Shown: positions 11,484 to 20,792, counted from the stretch's first letter. The stretch is DNA of 64,000 nucleotides from Terribacillus sp. DMT04 (GCF_019056395.1 NZ_CP077639.1:136001-200000); one strand, 5' to 3'. Notes: a model not told the origin generated them from the sequence alone. Made by a program: numbers and translations.

Positions 11484-11960
11484 ATGTTTCGAATTGGACA
11501 AGGATTTGATGTACATGCATTTGCAGAAGACAGACCGTGTATTATCGGCGGAATTACGATTCCGTACGAATTAGGACTGCTTGGCCATTCAGATGCAGAT
11601 GTACTATTACATACAATAGCGGATGCTTGCCTAGGTGCATTGGCGCTAGGTGATATCGGCAAACATTTTCCGGATACCGATCCGGCTTTCAAAGATGCGG
11701 ATTCTGAAGTATTGCTGCGCCATGTGTGGCAGCTTGTAAAAGAGAAAGGGTTTAAACTGGGGAACCTGGACTGTACAGTTATTGCGCAGGCACCGAAAAT
11801 GGCGCCGTACATTGACCAGATTCGTGAAAATGTAGCAAGCATGCTTGAAGCAGATCCTGATCAAATTAATGTAAAAGCAACAACAACAGAAAAACTAGGA
11901 TTTACTGGACGAAAAGAAGGAATCGCTGCGCAAGCTGTTGTCCTTCTTCAGCAAGCCTAA
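11484..11960 (+). CDS. ispF: 2-C-methyl-D-erythritol 2,4-cyclodiphosphate synthase IspF
   Basis: A 158-residue trimeric, zinc-dependent enzyme of the MEP pathway that cyclises the IspE product with loss of CMP. FDVH at residues 8-11 supplies metal ligands Asp9 and His11; GHSDADV near 35-41 and GFTGRKEG near the C-terminus ([11 protein letters not shown]) are family signatures. Length is standard. It is separated by only 25 bases from gltX. Confidence 0.97.
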   Translation: MFRIGQGFDVHAFAEDRPCIIGGITIPYELGLLGHSDADVLLHTIADACLGALALGDIGKHFPDTDPAFKDADSEVLLRHVWQLVKEKGFKLGNLDCTVIAQAPKMAPYIDQIRENVASMLEADPDQINVKATTTEKLGFTGRKEGIAAQAVVLLQQA

Positions 11961-11985
11961 CTTAAAACAAAAGGGAGTAATTCTA

Positions 11986-13455
11986 ATGACAAGACCTGTA
12001 CGTGTAAGATATGCGCCAAGCCCGACTGGCCATTTGCATATTGGTAATGCACGAACTGCACTATTCAATTATTTATATGCACGCCATCATGATGGGAAAT
12101 TCATCGTCCGCACAGAAGATACCGATCAAAAGCGTAATGTAGAAGGCGGCGAAGAAAGTCAGTTCAGCTATTTGAAATGGCTCGGAATTAAATGGGATGA
12201 AGGTGCGGATATCGGTGGGGAATACGGTCCATACCGCCAATTAGAGCGTCTGGATATTTATCAAAAATATGTAGATGAGCTGCTCGATCGCGGACTTGCT
12301 TATAAATGTTATGTAACAGAAGAGGAATTGGAAAAAGAGCGTGAAGAGCAAAAGGCAAACGGACAAGTGCCGAAATATTCAGGTGCACACCGTGATTTGA
12401 CACCGGAGCAGGAAGCGGCATTTGTAGAAGAAGGAAGACAGCCGAGTATTCGTTTCCGAGTGCCGGAAAATAAAACGTATAAGTTCCAAGACATCGTACG
12501 CGATGAGATTAGCTTTGAGTCTAGTGATTTTGGTGATTGGGTTATCGTAAAAAAGAATGGTATTCCAACGTATAACTTCGCTGTAGCAGTTGATGACCAT
12601 TTAATGGAAATTTCACATATCCTTCGCGGAGAAGAGCATATTTCCAACACACCGAAGCAGCTGATGATCTATGATGCATTTGGCTGGGAGCCGCCGCAGT
12701 TTGGTCATATGACATTAATTCTGAATGAAAACCGCAAAAAGCTATCCAAGCGAGATGAACATATCCTTCAGTTTATCGAGCAATATAAGAACTTAGGCTA
12801 CTTGCCAGAGGCAATGTTTAACTTTATTAGTTTGCTTGGCTGGTCTCCAGTCGGTGAGGAAGAGATTTTCTCTAAAGAAGAGATTATCAAGATCTTTGAC
12901 CCGAACCGTCTTTCTACTTCTGCAGCAATTTTCGATCCGCAGAAGCTAAAATGGATGAACAACCAATACATCAAGTCTGAAGATGCAGGCCGAATTGAGA
13001 AACTGACTTTGCCGCATTTGATTCAGGCAGGCAAGCTACCGGAAAACATGGAGGATTCTCGTCGTGACTGGGCTGCAGAGCTTATTGCGTTATATAAAGA
13101 TCAGTTGAACTATGGTTCGGAAATCGTTGAATTGACAGAGCTATTCTTCCAAGAAGAGATTTCTTATGATGAAGAAGCAATGGCAGTTTTGAAGGATGAA
13201 CAAGTACCAGAGGTATTGCAAGCCTTCTCTGAGCAATTGACAGCTTTGGAAGCATTCGAGCCAGATGCGATTAAAGGTGCAATCAAAGCAACCCAAAAAC
13301 AGACAGGTCAAAAGGGTAAGAAACTATTCATGCCTATTCGTGTTGCAACGACAGGCTTCACACATGGACCAGAGCTTCCGAACTCCATTCACCTGCTTGG
13401 TGAAACGGTGGTCCAAAACCGCCTTCGTACTGCGATTGATCAGCTGACAAAGTAA
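11986..13455 (+). CDS. gltX: Glutamyl-tRNA synthetase
   Basis: A 489-residue class I aminoacyl-tRNA synthetase charging tRNA-Glu and, in Bacillales generally, also tRNA-Gln for GatCAB amidation. The signature [11 protein letters not shown] is at residues 11-21 and the KMSKS-equivalent KLSKRD near 250. The ATG at 11986 was chosen because AAGGGAG ends 8 bases before it and the product begins [12 protein letters not shown]; the frame is open back into ispF but has no good site there. Downstream lies the cysteine T-box. Confidence 0.97.
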   Translation: MTRPVRVRYAPSPTGHLHIGNARTALFNYLYARHHDGKFIVRTEDTDQKRNVEGGEESQFSYLKWLGIKWDEGADIGGEYGPYRQLERLDIYQKYVDELLDRGLAYKCYVTEEELEKEREEQKANGQVPKYSGAHRDLTPEQEAAFVEEGRQPSIRFRVPENKTYKFQDIVRDEISFESSDFGDWVIVKKNGIPTYNFAVAVDDHLMEISHILRGEEHISNTPKQLMIYDAFGWEPPQFGHMTLILNENRKKLSKRDEHILQFIEQYKNLGYLPEAMFNFISLLGWSPVGEEEIFSKEEIIKIFDPNRLSTSAAIFDPQKLKWMNNQYIKSEDAGRIEKLTLPHLIQAGKLPENMEDSRRDWAAELIALYKDQLNYGSEIVELTELFFQEEISYDEEAMAVLKDEQVPEVLQAFSEQLTALEAFEPDAIKGAIKATQKQTGQKGKKLFMPIRVATTGFTHGPELPNSIHLLGETVVQNRLRTAIDQLTK

Positions 13456-13497
13456 AACATTCACTTTTTGTCAGAAATATAATATAGTAATACTACA

Positions 13498-13741
13498 CAT
13501 TCGAACGTAGAAGAGGAAAAGTACGTATCTGTCTTTCCATGCAGAGAGAGCCGCAAATGCTGCGAGCGGCTTTGGAAAGCTTTTGCGGAAATGCACCTCG
13601 GAGTCTTTTGCCGAACTAATAGTAGGCCAAAGCGGTTCTCACCGTTATCTGAGTCAAGCTGGGGAAGTCTGTCAGACTCGCCCAAATAGAGTGGAACCGC
13701 GCAAAAAGCGTCTCTGTCATTGTACAGAGGCGCTTTTTTTG
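13498..13741 (+). promoter_or_regulatory. Cysteine T-box riboswitch (cysES leader)
   Basis: The leader contains the diagnostic T-box AGAGTGGAACCGCG (13688-13701) and an intrinsic terminator GCGTCTCTGT/ACAGAGGCGC with a T-run (13704-13740). Stem I carries an AGTA motif near 13519, an apical AGCCGC/GCGGCT hairpin (13547-13572) and a specifier region in which GAAATGC places TGC (Cys) at 13592-13594. Uncharged tRNA-Cys should stabilise the antiterminator and turn on cysE-cysS. A possible promoter is TTGTCA (13468-13473)-17-TACTAC. Confidence 0.92.
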
Positions 13742-13772
13742 TGGAACGAAGGAAGCGGAAAGGAAGGGGAAA

Positions 13773-14441
13773 ATGGGATTTTTCAAAATGCTGAAAGAGG
13801 ATGTTACGGTTGTTTTTGACCAAGATCCAGCGGCACGTTCTTATCTGGAAGTTATCCTAACGTACTCTGGTCTGCATGCCATCTGGTTTCATAGATTTGC
13901 GCACCAATTGTATAAGCATAAATTCTATTTCCTTGCCCGCGTTGTTTCACAAGTAAGTCGTCTTTTCACTGGTATTGAGATCCATCCTGGAGCAACAATC
14001 GGCCACCGATTCTTTATTGATCACGGAATGGGTGTCGTCATCGGAGAAACCTGTGAGATAGGTAATGATGTGACGATATTTCAAGGTGTGACACTGGGAG
14101 GTACCGGTAAGGAAAAAGGCAAACGCCATCCAACAGTGAAAGATAATGCACTTATTGCGACGGGTGCAAAAGTACTTGGTTCCATTACAATTGGAGCCAA
14201 TTCAAAAATAGGAGCAGGATCTGTTGTCCTGCATGATGTCCCAGACTGTTCAACCGTAGTCGGCATTCCTGGCCGTGTCGTCATTAAAGATGGGGAGCGG
14301 GTCAGAAGAGATTTGGACCATCAGGACTTACCAGATCCAATTGCGGAGAAACTAAAACAAATGGACCAGGACATAAAAGAATTGCAGCGGGAATTAGCTG
14401 CAGCAAAAGGAGAGAAGCAGCATGTCGGTAAAGATTTATAA
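13773..14441 (+). CDS. cysE: Serine O-acetyltransferase CysE
   Basis: A 222-residue left-handed beta-helix acetyltransferase making O-acetylserine from serine and acetyl-CoA, the committed step to cysteine. An N-terminal helical region is followed by hexapeptide repeats from about residue 70; [18 protein letters not shown] and [10 protein letters not shown] are family hallmarks including catalytic His/Asp residues. The ATG is preceded by AAGGAAGGGG. Its end overlaps cysS by 20 bases, coupling cysteine synthesis to its charging, both under the T-box. Confidence 0.96.
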   Translation: MGFFKMLKEDVTVVFDQDPAARSYLEVILTYSGLHAIWFHRFAHQLYKHKFYFLARVVSQVSRLFTGIEIHPGATIGHRFFIDHGMGVVIGETCEIGNDVTIFQGVTLGGTGKEKGKRHPTVKDNALIATGAKVLGSITIGANSKIGAGSVVLHDVPDCSTVVGIPGRVVIKDGERVRRDLDHQDLPDPIAEKLKQMDQDIKELQRELAAAKGEKQHVGKDL

Positions 14442-15822
14442 TACGTTAAGCCGGAAGAAAGAACCGTTTGTTCCAATGGAAGAAGGAAAAGTGAGTATGT
14501 ATGTATGCGGGCCTACGGTTTACAACTACATTCACATTGGAAATGCCAGGCCGCCAATTGTATTTGATACAGTCCGCCGTTATTTGGAATATCGCGGTTA
14601 TGAAGTCAAATATGTTATGAATTTCACGGATGTTGACGATAAGATTATTAACGCAGCTAAGGAAATGGGCGAAGATGTTTACGCGGTAGCAGAGAAATTC
14701 ATTCAAGCTTACAAAGAGGATACATCGGCGTTAGGCGTGAAAGAAGGTGCACTGCATCCGCGTGTTACGGAAAGCATGGAAGAGATTATCGATTTTGTTC
14801 AAGGCTTGATTGATAATGGGCATGCGTATGTTTCGGAAGGGGATGTATACTTCCGCACACGAAGCTTCGACGGCTACGGCAAACTGTCTCACCAACCTAT
14901 TGATGAACTTCGCTCTGGTGCACGTATTCGTGTTGGCGAACAAAAAGATGATCCGCTTGATTTTGCATTATGGAAGAATGCAAAGCCTGGAGAAGTTTCC
15001 TGGGAAACACCATGGGGACACGGACGTCCTGGCTGGCATATTGAATGCTCGGCTATGGTGAAGAAACACCTAGGTGATACTATTGATATTCACGCAGGCG
15101 GTCAGGATCTAACTTTTCCGCACCATGAGAACGAGATTGCTCAATCAGAGGCACTCAATGGGAAATCATTTGCGAACTACTGGATGCATAACGGGCACAT
15201 AAATATTGACAACGAAAAAATGTCTAAATCACTTGGCAACTTCATTCTTGCGCATGACCTGATTAAGAAGCATGATCCGCAAGTGCTGCGTTTCTTCATG
15301 CTGAGTGTGCACTACCGCAATCCAATCAACTTCACAGATGAACTATTGGAAAGTGCAAAAACAGGATTGGCGCGAATTAAGAATGCATATGACAATCTGC
15401 AGCATCGTAAAGCTGCAAGCACAAATCATGATAGCAATGAAGCGCGTATTTTGGAGCTGGTACAGCAGCTTGTAACTCGATTTGAACAAGAGATGGATGA
15501 TGATTTCAATACAGCCAATGCTGTTTCTGTTCTGTTTGATCTTGCTAAAGAAGCAAATGTGTACTTACAGCAAGATCAAACATCTGAGCAGGTAATTGAT
15601 GCATTCACAAAAGCATTCGAGGAACTTGGTGGAGTGCTTGGAATTGTATTCACTGCAGAAGAAGAATTACTAGATGATGAAATCGAAGGCTTGCTCACGC
15701 AGCGAGTGGAAGCGCGTAAGAATCGGGACTTTCAGGAAGCAGATCGAATTCGCGACCTGCTAAAGGAGAAAAACATCATCCTCGAGGATACGTCGCAAGG
15801 TACGCGCTGGAAAAGAGGGTAA
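14422..15822 (+). CDS. cysS: Cysteinyl-tRNA synthetase
   Basis: A 466-residue monomeric class I synthetase. Cys29 in [15 protein letters not shown] is the zinc ligand that selects cysteine; HIGN spans residues 38-41; a second zinc segment GWHIECSAM lies near 207; KMSKSLGN is near 267. The start inside cysE is supported by AAGGAGAG 7 bases upstream. The stop is three bases before mrnC, as in B. subtilis. Confidence 0.97.
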   Translation: MSVKIYNTLSRKKEPFVPMEEGKVSMYVCGPTVYNYIHIGNARPPIVFDTVRRYLEYRGYEVKYVMNFTDVDDKIINAAKEMGEDVYAVAEKFIQAYKEDTSALGVKEGALHPRVTESMEEIIDFVQGLIDNGHAYVSEGDVYFRTRSFDGYGKLSHQPIDELRSGARIRVGEQKDDPLDFALWKNAKPGEVSWETPWGHGRPGWHIECSAMVKKHLGDTIDIHAGGQDLTFPHHENEIAQSEALNGKSFANYWMHNGHINIDNEKMSKSLGNFILAHDLIKKHDPQVLRFFMLSVHYRNPINFTDELLESAKTGLARIKNAYDNLQHRKAASTNHDSNEARILELVQQLVTRFEQEMDDDFNTANAVSVLFDLAKEANVYLQQDQTSEQVIDAFTKAFEELGGVLGIVFTAEEELLDDEIEGLLTQRVEARKNRDFQEADRIRDLLKEKNIILEDTSQGTRWKRG

Positions 15823-15825
15823 GGC

Positions 15826-16230
15826 ATGAACGTGAAGCAAACGAAAAGTCTAGCGCTCGCCTATATGGGAGACGCTGTATATGAAATCTATGTCCGCCGC
15901 CATCTTCTTCAGAAAGGAGAGGTCAAGCCGAATCAGCTGCATCACGCAGCTGTCACCTTCGTTTCCGCTAAGTCGCAAGCGAGGGTGATTCGGGATTGGC
16001 TCGAGCAGGATATGCTTTCAGAGGATGAACAGGGTGTCGTTCGAAGAGGGCGTAATGCCAAATCCGGTACGGTTCCAAAAAATACGGACGTTCAGACATA
16101 TCGATATAGTACAGGATTTGAGGCGTTAATCGGCTATCACTATTTGCTGGAAGATACCGATCGTCTGGAATTTCTTGTACAAGCAGCAATTACACACGTA
16201 GAAGAGAGGAGACAGCAGCATGGCAGATGA
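15826..16230 (+). CDS. mrnC: Mini-ribonuclease III
   Basis: A 134-residue RNase III-like enzyme lacking the dsRNA-binding domain; in Bacillus it trims the ends of 23S precursor rRNA. The catalytic signature AYMGDAVYE is at residues 12-20 (Asp16), and the second acidic site lies in [10 protein letters not shown] near 104. It overlaps rlmB by 11 bases, so two 23S rRNA maturation functions are co-translated. Confidence 0.94.
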   Translation: MNVKQTKSLALAYMGDAVYEIYVRRHLLQKGEVKPNQLHHAAVTFVSAKSQARVIRDWLEQDMLSEDEQGVVRRGRNAKSGTVPKNTDVQTYRYSTGFEALIGYHYLLEDTDRLEFLVQAAITHVEERRQQHGR

Positions 16231-16963
16231 ATGGATAATCGGGAAGAATCCCGTAACAGAAGCGTTGCGATCAGGCCGATCTATTAACAAGATTATGGTT
16301 TCAGAGCACTTGCAGCCAAAAACATGGCAGTCAATACAAGAACTTGCTAAAGCGAGCGGCACAATTGTGCAAAAAGTACCGAAACGGAAATTAGATCAGC
16401 TTATTGAGGGAAGTCATCAAGGAATCGTTGCATCTGTAGCCGCATACGAATACAGCACGGTGGACGATTTATTCCGTGTAGCAGAGGAAAGAGGAGAGGA
16501 ACCATTCTTCATTATCCTGGATGAGATGGAGGACCCGCATAATCTTGGCTCCATATTGCGGACAGCTGATTCTGTCGGAGCGCATGGTGTTATTATTCCG
16601 AAGCGGCGCTCGGTCAGCTTAACAGCTACAGTGGCGAAAACTTCTGCCGGAGCAATAGAGTATATTCCGGTCGCACGGGTAACCAATCTGGCTAAGACGA
16701 TTGATGAACTGAAGGAGCGGAATGTATGGATTGCCGGCACAGCAGCAGAAGGGGCAATTGATTACCGTCGCCTGGATGCTGTCGGAGCAATAGGTCTTGT
16801 GATTGGCAATGAAGGAAAAGGCATTAGCCGACTTGTTCGGGAGAAATGTGACTGGACAGTTGCCCTCCCAATGAAAGGCAGTGTTACTTCTCTTAACGCA
16901 AGTGTTGCAGCAAGTCTGCTTATGTATGAAGTTCATCGCCAGCGTTTTCCGTTAGGAGAATAA
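16220..16963 (+). CDS. rlmB: 23S rRNA (guanosine-2'-O-)-methyltransferase RlmB
   Basis: A 247-residue SpoU/TrmH-family (SPOUT) methyltransferase that modifies the 23S P-loop guanosine (Gm2251 in E. coli numbering). An N-terminal substrate-binding domain is followed by the three SPOUT motifs: [10 protein letters not shown] near 113, IGNEGKGIS near 196 and SLNASVAAS near 222. GAGGAG about 10 bases upstream supports the ATG inside mrnC. The next gene begins two bases after its stop. Confidence 0.94.
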   Translation: MADEWIIGKNPVTEALRSGRSINKIMVSEHLQPKTWQSIQELAKASGTIVQKVPKRKLDQLIEGSHQGIVASVAAYEYSTVDDLFRVAEERGEEPFFIILDEMEDPHNLGSILRTADSVGAHGVIIPKRRSVSLTATVAKTSAGAIEYIPVARVTNLAKTIDELKERNVWIAGTAAEGAIDYRRLDAVGAIGLVIGNEGKGISRLVREKCDWTVALPMKGSVTSLNASVAASLLMYEVHRQRFPLGE

Positions 16964-16965
16964 AA

Positions 16966-17475
16966 ATGATTATCTTAGTGGTCGATGGCTATAACGTCAT
17001 TGGTGCATGGGATGAACTGCACGCACTCCGCGATAGGGACTTTGAACAATCACGCCAGCTTTTAATTGAGAAGCTGGCTGAGTATCAGGCATACACAGGT
17101 CAGCGAGTCATTGTCGTATTTGATGCTTACCATGTGAGAGGTTTGGAGAAAAAATACGAAAATTTTAAAGTAGAAGTTGTGTATACAAAAGAAAAAGAGA
17201 CAGCTGATGACCGTATCGAAAAACTGATTAAAACGTTGAAAAATGTCAAGACACAAGTCTACGTTGCAACAAGCGATTACGCAGAGCAGCGTACTATATT
17301 TGGGCAAGGTGCACTTCGTAAATCATCTCGAGAACTATATCTGGAAATCAAGCAGATTGAGCGGGAAATCGACCAGGAAATAGAAGGATACAATACTCGA
17401 CATTTTCCGCCAAAAATCCCTTTAAAGCCTGAAGTGCGAGATACCCTCGAAGCTTGGCGCAGAAGGAAGAAATAG
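16966..17475 (+). CDS. rae1: Ribosome-associated A-site endoribonuclease Rae1 (YacP)
   Basis: A 169-residue NYN/PIN-like nuclease. In B. subtilis Rae1 cleaves certain mRNAs in the ribosomal A site. The N-terminal LVVDGYNVIGAW (residues 4-15) carries the first catalytic Asp, VVFDAYH near 48 and ATSDYAEQ near 104 give further acidic residues. Only two bases separate it from rlmB, and AGGAGA inside the end of rlmB is its ribosome binding site. It ends this operon before the sigH promoter. Confidence 0.93.
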   Translation: MIILVVDGYNVIGAWDELHALRDRDFEQSRQLLIEKLAEYQAYTGQRVIVVFDAYHVRGLEKKYENFKVEVVYTKEKETADDRIEKLIKTLKNVKTQVYVATSDYAEQRTIFGQGALRKSSRELYLEIKQIEREIDQEIEGYNTRHFPPKIPLKPEVRDTLEAWRRRKK

Positions 17476-17488
17476 CCAAAGTAGTATA

Positions 17489-17517
17489 TTGACGGTTATT
17501 TGGACCGACTGTATAAT
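17489..17517 (+). promoter_or_regulatory. Sigma-A promoter for sigH
   Basis: TTGACG (17489-17494) and TATAAT (17512-17517) with a 17-base spacer, 45 bases before the sigH start. In B. subtilis the sigH promoter is repressed by AbrB; AbrB sites cannot be recognised by sequence alone. Confidence 0.88.
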
Positions 17518-17562
17518 GACCCTAATGTACTCGCGGTATATATGGTCAGGGGGAATCCTTAA

Positions 17563-18213
17563 GTGACAATTGTCAAACAGCGGACGGAAGACCAGGATTA
17601 TGCAGTGATGGAAGATAGTGCACTTGTAGATTTAGTTAAAGCAGGACGCGTTGATGCCCTAGATTTTCTGATTAACAAGTATCGAAATTTTGTCAGAGCA
17701 AAAGCTCGTACGTATTTTCTGATTGGAGCCGACCGGGAAGACATTGTGCAAGAAGGTATGATTGGTCTGTACAAGGCCATCCGTGATTTTAACGGGGAAA
17801 AGCTGGCCTCATTTAAAGCATTTGCTGAACTGTGTGTGACAAGACAGATTATCACAGCAATTAAGACAGCAACAAGACAGAAGCATATCCCGCTCAATTC
17901 ATATGTATCATTGGACAAGCCGATTTATGATGAAGAATCGGACAGGACATTGCTCGATATCATTGTCAGTTCCAAAGCGGGTGATCCGCAGGACGTCCTT
18001 ATCAACCAGGAACGTTTCCTTGATATGGAGGAGAAGATGGCACAGCTGCTTAGTGAATTGGAAAGACAGGTGCTGGCTCTTTACTTGGATGGCAGATCTT
18101 ATCAAGAGATTTCTGAGGAATTGAAGCGACACGTCAAATCAATAGACAATGCACTTCAGCGCGTAAAGCGGAAGTTAGAACGTTATCTAGAAATCAGCGA
18201 AGTGACACTATAA
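17563..18213 (+). CDS. sigH: RNA polymerase sigma-H factor (sigma-30)
   Basis: A 216-residue sigma-70-family factor directing transition-phase, competence and early sporulation genes in Bacillus. Region 2 (FLINKYRNFVRAKARTYF to LYKAI, about residues 28-70) includes the core-binding and -10 recognition helices; region 4 near 165-205 contains the HTH with LDGRSYQEISEELKRH. The first 20 residues differ from B. subtilis SigH, as is usual. The GTG start at 17563 has AGGGGGA 8 bases upstream. Its presence suggests a sporulating lineage, though that is inference. Confidence 0.96.
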   Translation: MTIVKQRTEDQDYAVMEDSALVDLVKAGRVDALDFLINKYRNFVRAKARTYFLIGADREDIVQEGMIGLYKAIRDFNGEKLASFKAFAELCVTRQIITAIKTATRQKHIPLNSYVSLDKPIYDEESDRTLLDIIVSSKAGDPQDVLINQERFLDMEEKMAQLLSELERQVLALYLDGRSYQEISEELKRHVKSIDNALQRVKRKLERYLEISEVTL

Positions 18214-18219
18214 GCGCCG

Positions 18220-18248
18220 TTGACAAGCCATTTTAAGCGTGCTACAGT
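18220..18248 (+). promoter_or_regulatory. Promoter for rpmGB-secE
   Basis: TTGACA (18220-18225) and TACAGT (18243-18248) with 17-base spacing, beginning seven bases after the sigH stop codon. Confidence 0.78.
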
Positions 18249-18285
18249 AAAATTGTGTCAAAATTACCCGAAGAGGGTGGAAATA

Positions 18286-18432
18286 CTGCGTAAAACAGTT
18301 ACATTAGCGTGTTCAGAATGTTTGAGCCGCAATTATTCAACAGCTAAGAATGCAAATCAAACACAGCGATTAGAGACAAAGAAATTCTGTAAACGATGCG
18401 ACAAGCATACAGTCCATCGGGAGACGAAATAG
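18286..18432 (+). CDS. rpmGB: 50S ribosomal protein L33, zinc-binding (C+) type
   Basis: A 48-residue large-subunit protein. Four cysteines (Cys9, 12, 35, 38) form a zinc ribbon, so this is the zinc-containing paralogue. The alignable protein begins [11 protein letters not shown], and the only codon at the conserved start position is CTG at 18286, with GAGGGTGG ending five bases before it. A GTG at 18277 would add three residues but overlaps the ribosome binding site. Initiation at CTG is therefore proposed and is unusual. It lies upstream of secE, as in B. subtilis. Confidence 0.88.
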   Translation: MRKTVTLACSECLSRNYSTAKNANQTQRLETKKFCKRCDKHTVHRETK

Positions 18433-18470
18433 ACATCAATGCCTGTCGGCGAAAGTTTGGGGGTAGTACC

Positions 18471-18647
18471 ATGAATCCTGTTACGTTTTTGAGAAATGTA
18501 TCAAAAGAGATGAAGAAGGTCAGCTGGCCAACCGGCAAGGAATTATTCCGTTATACAATTGTAACTGTCCTGACAGTTGCGTTCACAGCTATATTTTTCG
18601 GTTTGGTCGATTTTGGGATCTCGGAGCTCTTAAATTTATTCTTTTGA
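18471..18647 (+). CDS. secE: Preprotein translocase subunit SecE
   Basis: A 58-residue single-spanning subunit that clamps the SecY channel. The amphipathic KEMKKVSWPTGKELFRYT stretch (residues 12-29) is the conserved cytoplasmic helix, followed by a transmembrane segment at about 29-50. The ATG at 18471 is preceded by GGGGGT and yields the standard length; the frame is open further upstream but that would overlap rpmGB without any signal. Confidence 0.95.
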   Translation: MNPVTFLRNVSKEMKKVSWPTGKELFRYTIVTVLTVAFTAIFFGLVDFGISELLNLFF

Positions 18648-18666
18648 ATAATACCCACTAATATAT

Positions 18667-18674
18667 GCTATAAT
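18667..18674 (+). promoter_or_regulatory. Extended -10 promoter upstream of the nusG leader
   Basis: TGCTATAAT is a perfect extended -10 element (TATAAT at 18669-18674). The best -35, TTGAAT at 18644-18649, is 19 bases away and weak. Transcription would begin about 20 bases before the terminator at 18698. Confidence 0.6.
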
Positions 18675-18697
18675 GATATTAAATATTGCTCGCAGCG

Positions 18698-18724
18698 AAA
18701 AACCCGTTTCTATACGGGTTTTTT
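18698..18724 (+). terminator. Terminator between secE and nusG (leader attenuator candidate)
   Basis: AAAAACCCGT-TTCTAT-ACGGGTTTTTT is a canonical intrinsic terminator. It lies downstream of a promoter-like -10 and upstream of nusG, so nusG mRNA started at that promoter must read through it. Confidence 0.88.
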
Positions 18725-18800
18725 AAATTGGATTTTTTGCTTCAGCATTTGCAATAACTAAGAACTAAAGGGAGGGAAGGACAAGCGTTTGTCCTGACAC

Positions 18801-19334
18801 ATGGAAAAAAGATGGTATGTTGTACACACCTATTCTGGGTATGAAAATAAAGTAAAAGCCAACTTGGAGAAGAGACTCGATTCTATGGGGATGGAGGATA
18901 AAATCTTTCGCGTCGTTGTTCCAGAAGATGAAGAAACAGAGATCAAGAACGGCAAACGTAAAACATCGATGAAAAAGGTTTTTCCTGGTTATGTTTTGAC
19001 TGAGATGGTCATGACAGATGACTCATGGTATGTTGTGCGGAATACACCTGGAGTAACAGGTTTCGTTGGCTCAACTGGTTCTGGGTCTAAACCGACGCCG
19101 TTATTAGAAGAAGAAGTAGAAGTTATTCTGAAGCGGATGGGTATGGAAGAAGCACTGACAGATTTCGATTTCGAAGAGAAAGAAAGTGTTCGTGTTACCG
19201 ATGGTCCATTTAATGACTTTACAGGAACAATCGAGCATATTGACATGGATAAACAGAAAGTCAAAGTTCATGTAAATATGTTTGGAAGAGAAACTCCAGT
19301 TGAACTTGACTTCTCGCAGATCGAGAAATTATAA
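18801..19334 (+). CDS. nusG: Transcription termination/antitermination factor NusG
   Basis: A 177-residue elongation factor binding RNA polymerase and linking it to the ribosome or Rho; in Bacillus it also drives pausing. The NGN domain (residues 1-110) starts KRWYVVHTYSGYENKVK and a KOW domain with DGPFNDFTGTIE (about 135-146) follows. The ATG at 18801 is certain: an in-frame TGA lies two codons upstream and it aligns with homologues. The Shine-Dalgarno GGGAGGG (18770-18776) is 24 bases away, but a 7-bp hairpin (18778-18795) would shorten the gap to about 6 bases. Confidence 0.96.
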   Translation: MEKRWYVVHTYSGYENKVKANLEKRLDSMGMEDKIFRVVVPEDEETEIKNGKRKTSMKKVFPGYVLTEMVMTDDSWYVVRNTPGVTGFVGSTGSGSKPTPLLEEEVEVILKRMGMEEALTDFDFEEKESVRVTDGPFNDFTGTIEHIDMDKQKVKVHVNMFGRETPVELDFSQIEKL

Positions 19335-19366
19335 TTCCCTTATCCGGAATTTATCTGGAAGGCCTC

Positions 19367-19395
19367 TTGCATTGTTTATGGATAAATGCTAGAAT
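19367..19395 (+). promoter_or_regulatory. Promoter for rplK-rplA
   Basis: TTGCAT (19367-19372) and TAGAAT (19390-19395) with 17-base spacing and a TGC extension before the -10. The leader of about 100 nt includes the first L1-like site. Confidence 0.82.
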
Positions 19396-19450
19396 CTTAA
19401 TGTTAATGACTATAGTTTATACTATCTATAGCTATATACAGACATGTTGA

Positions 19451-19478
19451 GTGGGAGGGTGACAAGCCCTATTACCAC
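19451..19478 (+). promoter_or_regulatory. Candidate L1-binding operator upstream of rplK
   Basis: GTGG-GA-GGG ... CCC-TATTA-CCAC folds into two short helices (GTGG/CCAC and GGG/CCC) around an asymmetric GA/TATTA internal loop, which resembles the 23S rRNA L1 site and known L1 mRNA operators. A similar element precedes rplA at 20047-20072. L1 binding here would repress the L11-L1 operon. Confidence 0.6.
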
Positions 19479-19504
19479 ATCACGGACTTAAGGAGGTGTG
19501 TCTC

Positions 19505-19930
19505 GTGGCTAAAAAAGTAATCAAAGTTGTAAAATTGCAGATCCCTGCAGCAAAAGCGAATCCAGCTCCACCAGTAGGACCGGCATTAGGTCAAGCAGGT
19601 GTGAACATCATGGGATTCTGTAAGGAATTTAACGCCCGCACGCAAGAGCAAGCTGGCTTGATCATTCCAGTTGAAATCACGGTATTCGAAGACCGTTCAT
19701 TTACATTCATCACTAAAACTCCGCCTGCTGCAGTCTTGCTTAAGAAAGCAGCTGGTATCGAATCAGGATCAGGTGAACCGAACCGCAACAAAGTTGCTAC
19801 GGTTAAACGCGATAAAGTACAAGAAATCGCTGAATCCAAAATGCCTGACTTGAATGCTGCAAGTGTTGAAGCAGCAATGCGTATGGTTGAAGGTACTGCT
19901 CGCAGTATGGGAATTGTCATCGAAGACTAA
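19505..19930 (+). CDS. rplK: 50S ribosomal protein L11
   Basis: A 141-residue protein of the GTPase-associated centre, needed for factor function and for RelA activation by uncharged tRNA. The proline-rich stretch [19 protein letters not shown] (residues 18-36) is the invariant thiostrepton-site motif; the C-terminal domain binds 23S rRNA. The GTG at 19505 lies 8 bases after AAGGAGG and gives the standard start [14 protein letters not shown]; an earlier frame opening overlaps the ribosome binding site. Confidence 0.97.
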   Translation: MAKKVIKVVKLQIPAAKANPAPPVGPALGQAGVNIMGFCKEFNARTQEQAGLIIPVEITVFEDRSFTFITKTPPAAVLLKKAAGIESGSGEPNRNKVATVKRDKVQEIAESKMPDLNAASVEAAMRMVEGTARSMGIVIED

Positions 19931-20046
19931 TTCTGTTTCAATCAAGGAAAATGACGAGGTTGCGTGAATGGAGGATACCATTTCGCAGCCTTTTTAAAAG
20001 CCGGCATTTCCGGCAATAGCGGGCTTTGTCCGCTCCGCTTTAACAA

Positions 20047-20072
20047 GTGGGAGGTCCTACCGTTAAAACCAC
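20047..20072 (+). promoter_or_regulatory. Candidate L1-binding operator upstream of rplA
   Basis: GTGG-GA-GGT-CCT-ACC-GTTAAAA-CCAC forms the same two-helix, asymmetric-loop shape as the element before rplK. It ends 20 bases before the rplA start. Autogenous control by L1 is known in several bacteria; binding at this site is inferred. Confidence 0.6.
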
Positions 20073-20092
20073 AATCCGAGGAGGAAAAGGAA

Positions 20093-20785
20093 ATGGCTGT
20101 AAAAAGCAAAAAGAAACAAGAAGCAATTAAGCTTGTTGATCGTACACAGCTGTACGAAGTAAAAGAAGCTGTTGAACTTGTCAAAAAGACAGCAACTGCT
20201 AAATTTGATGAAACAATCGAAGCTGCTTTCCGTTTGGGAGTAGACCCTAAGAAAGCTGACCAGCAAATTCGCGGAGCTATGGTATTGCCGCATGGTACTG
20301 GTAAATCTCAGCGCGTATTAGTATTCGCTAAAGGTGATAAAGCAAAAGAAGCAGAAGCTGCTGGAGCTGACTTCGTTGGCGAACAAGATCTAATCGCAAA
20401 AATCAACGGAGGCTGGTTCGAGTTTGACGTAATCGTTGCAACTCCGGACATGATGGCTGAAGTTGGTAAATTGGGCCGTGTACTAGGACCAAAAGGTCTT
20501 ATGCCTAACCCGAAAACTGGCACAGTTACTTTCGACGTGACAAAAGCTATCCAGGAAATCAAAGCTGGTAAAGTTGAGTACCGCGTTGACAAGCAATCTA
20601 ACGTTCATGTACCAATCGGTAAAGCTTCTTTCTCTCAAGAGAAATTGGAAGAAAACCTTGTTGCATTGATCGAACAGCTAGTTAAAGTTAAACCGCAAGC
20701 TTCCAAAGGCCTTTACATGAAGAATGCAGCAATTGCATCTACTATGGGTCCTGGAATCAAAGTTGACGTATCTCCTTTCCGTTAA
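20093..20785 (+). CDS. rplA: 50S ribosomal protein L1
   Basis: A 230-residue protein of the mobile L1 stalk, involved in E-site tRNA release; in many bacteria it represses its own operon. LPHGTGK near 67, the [17 protein letters not shown] block (about 129-145) and the C-terminal [10 protein letters not shown] are invariant L1 signatures. The ATG at 20093 follows GAGGAGGAAAAGG; the open frame extends further upstream through the operator, but that region is not protein-like. Confidence 0.97.
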   Translation: MAVKSKKKQEAIKLVDRTQLYEVKEAVELVKKTATAKFDETIEAAFRLGVDPKKADQQIRGAMVLPHGTGKSQRVLVFAKGDKAKEAEAAGADFVGEQDLIAKINGGWFEFDVIVATPDMMAEVGKLGRVLGPKGLMPNPKTGTVTFDVTKAIQEIKAGKVEYRVDKQSNVHVPIGKASFSQEKLEENLVALIEQLVKVKPQASKGLYMKNAAIASTMGPGIKVDVSPFR

Positions 20786-20792
20786 TCGTCTA

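Noticed and set aside
19942-20184. Minus-strand frame across the rplK-rplA gap
   Set aside because: It overlaps rplA and the L1-like operator; explained as a shadow of coding bias.
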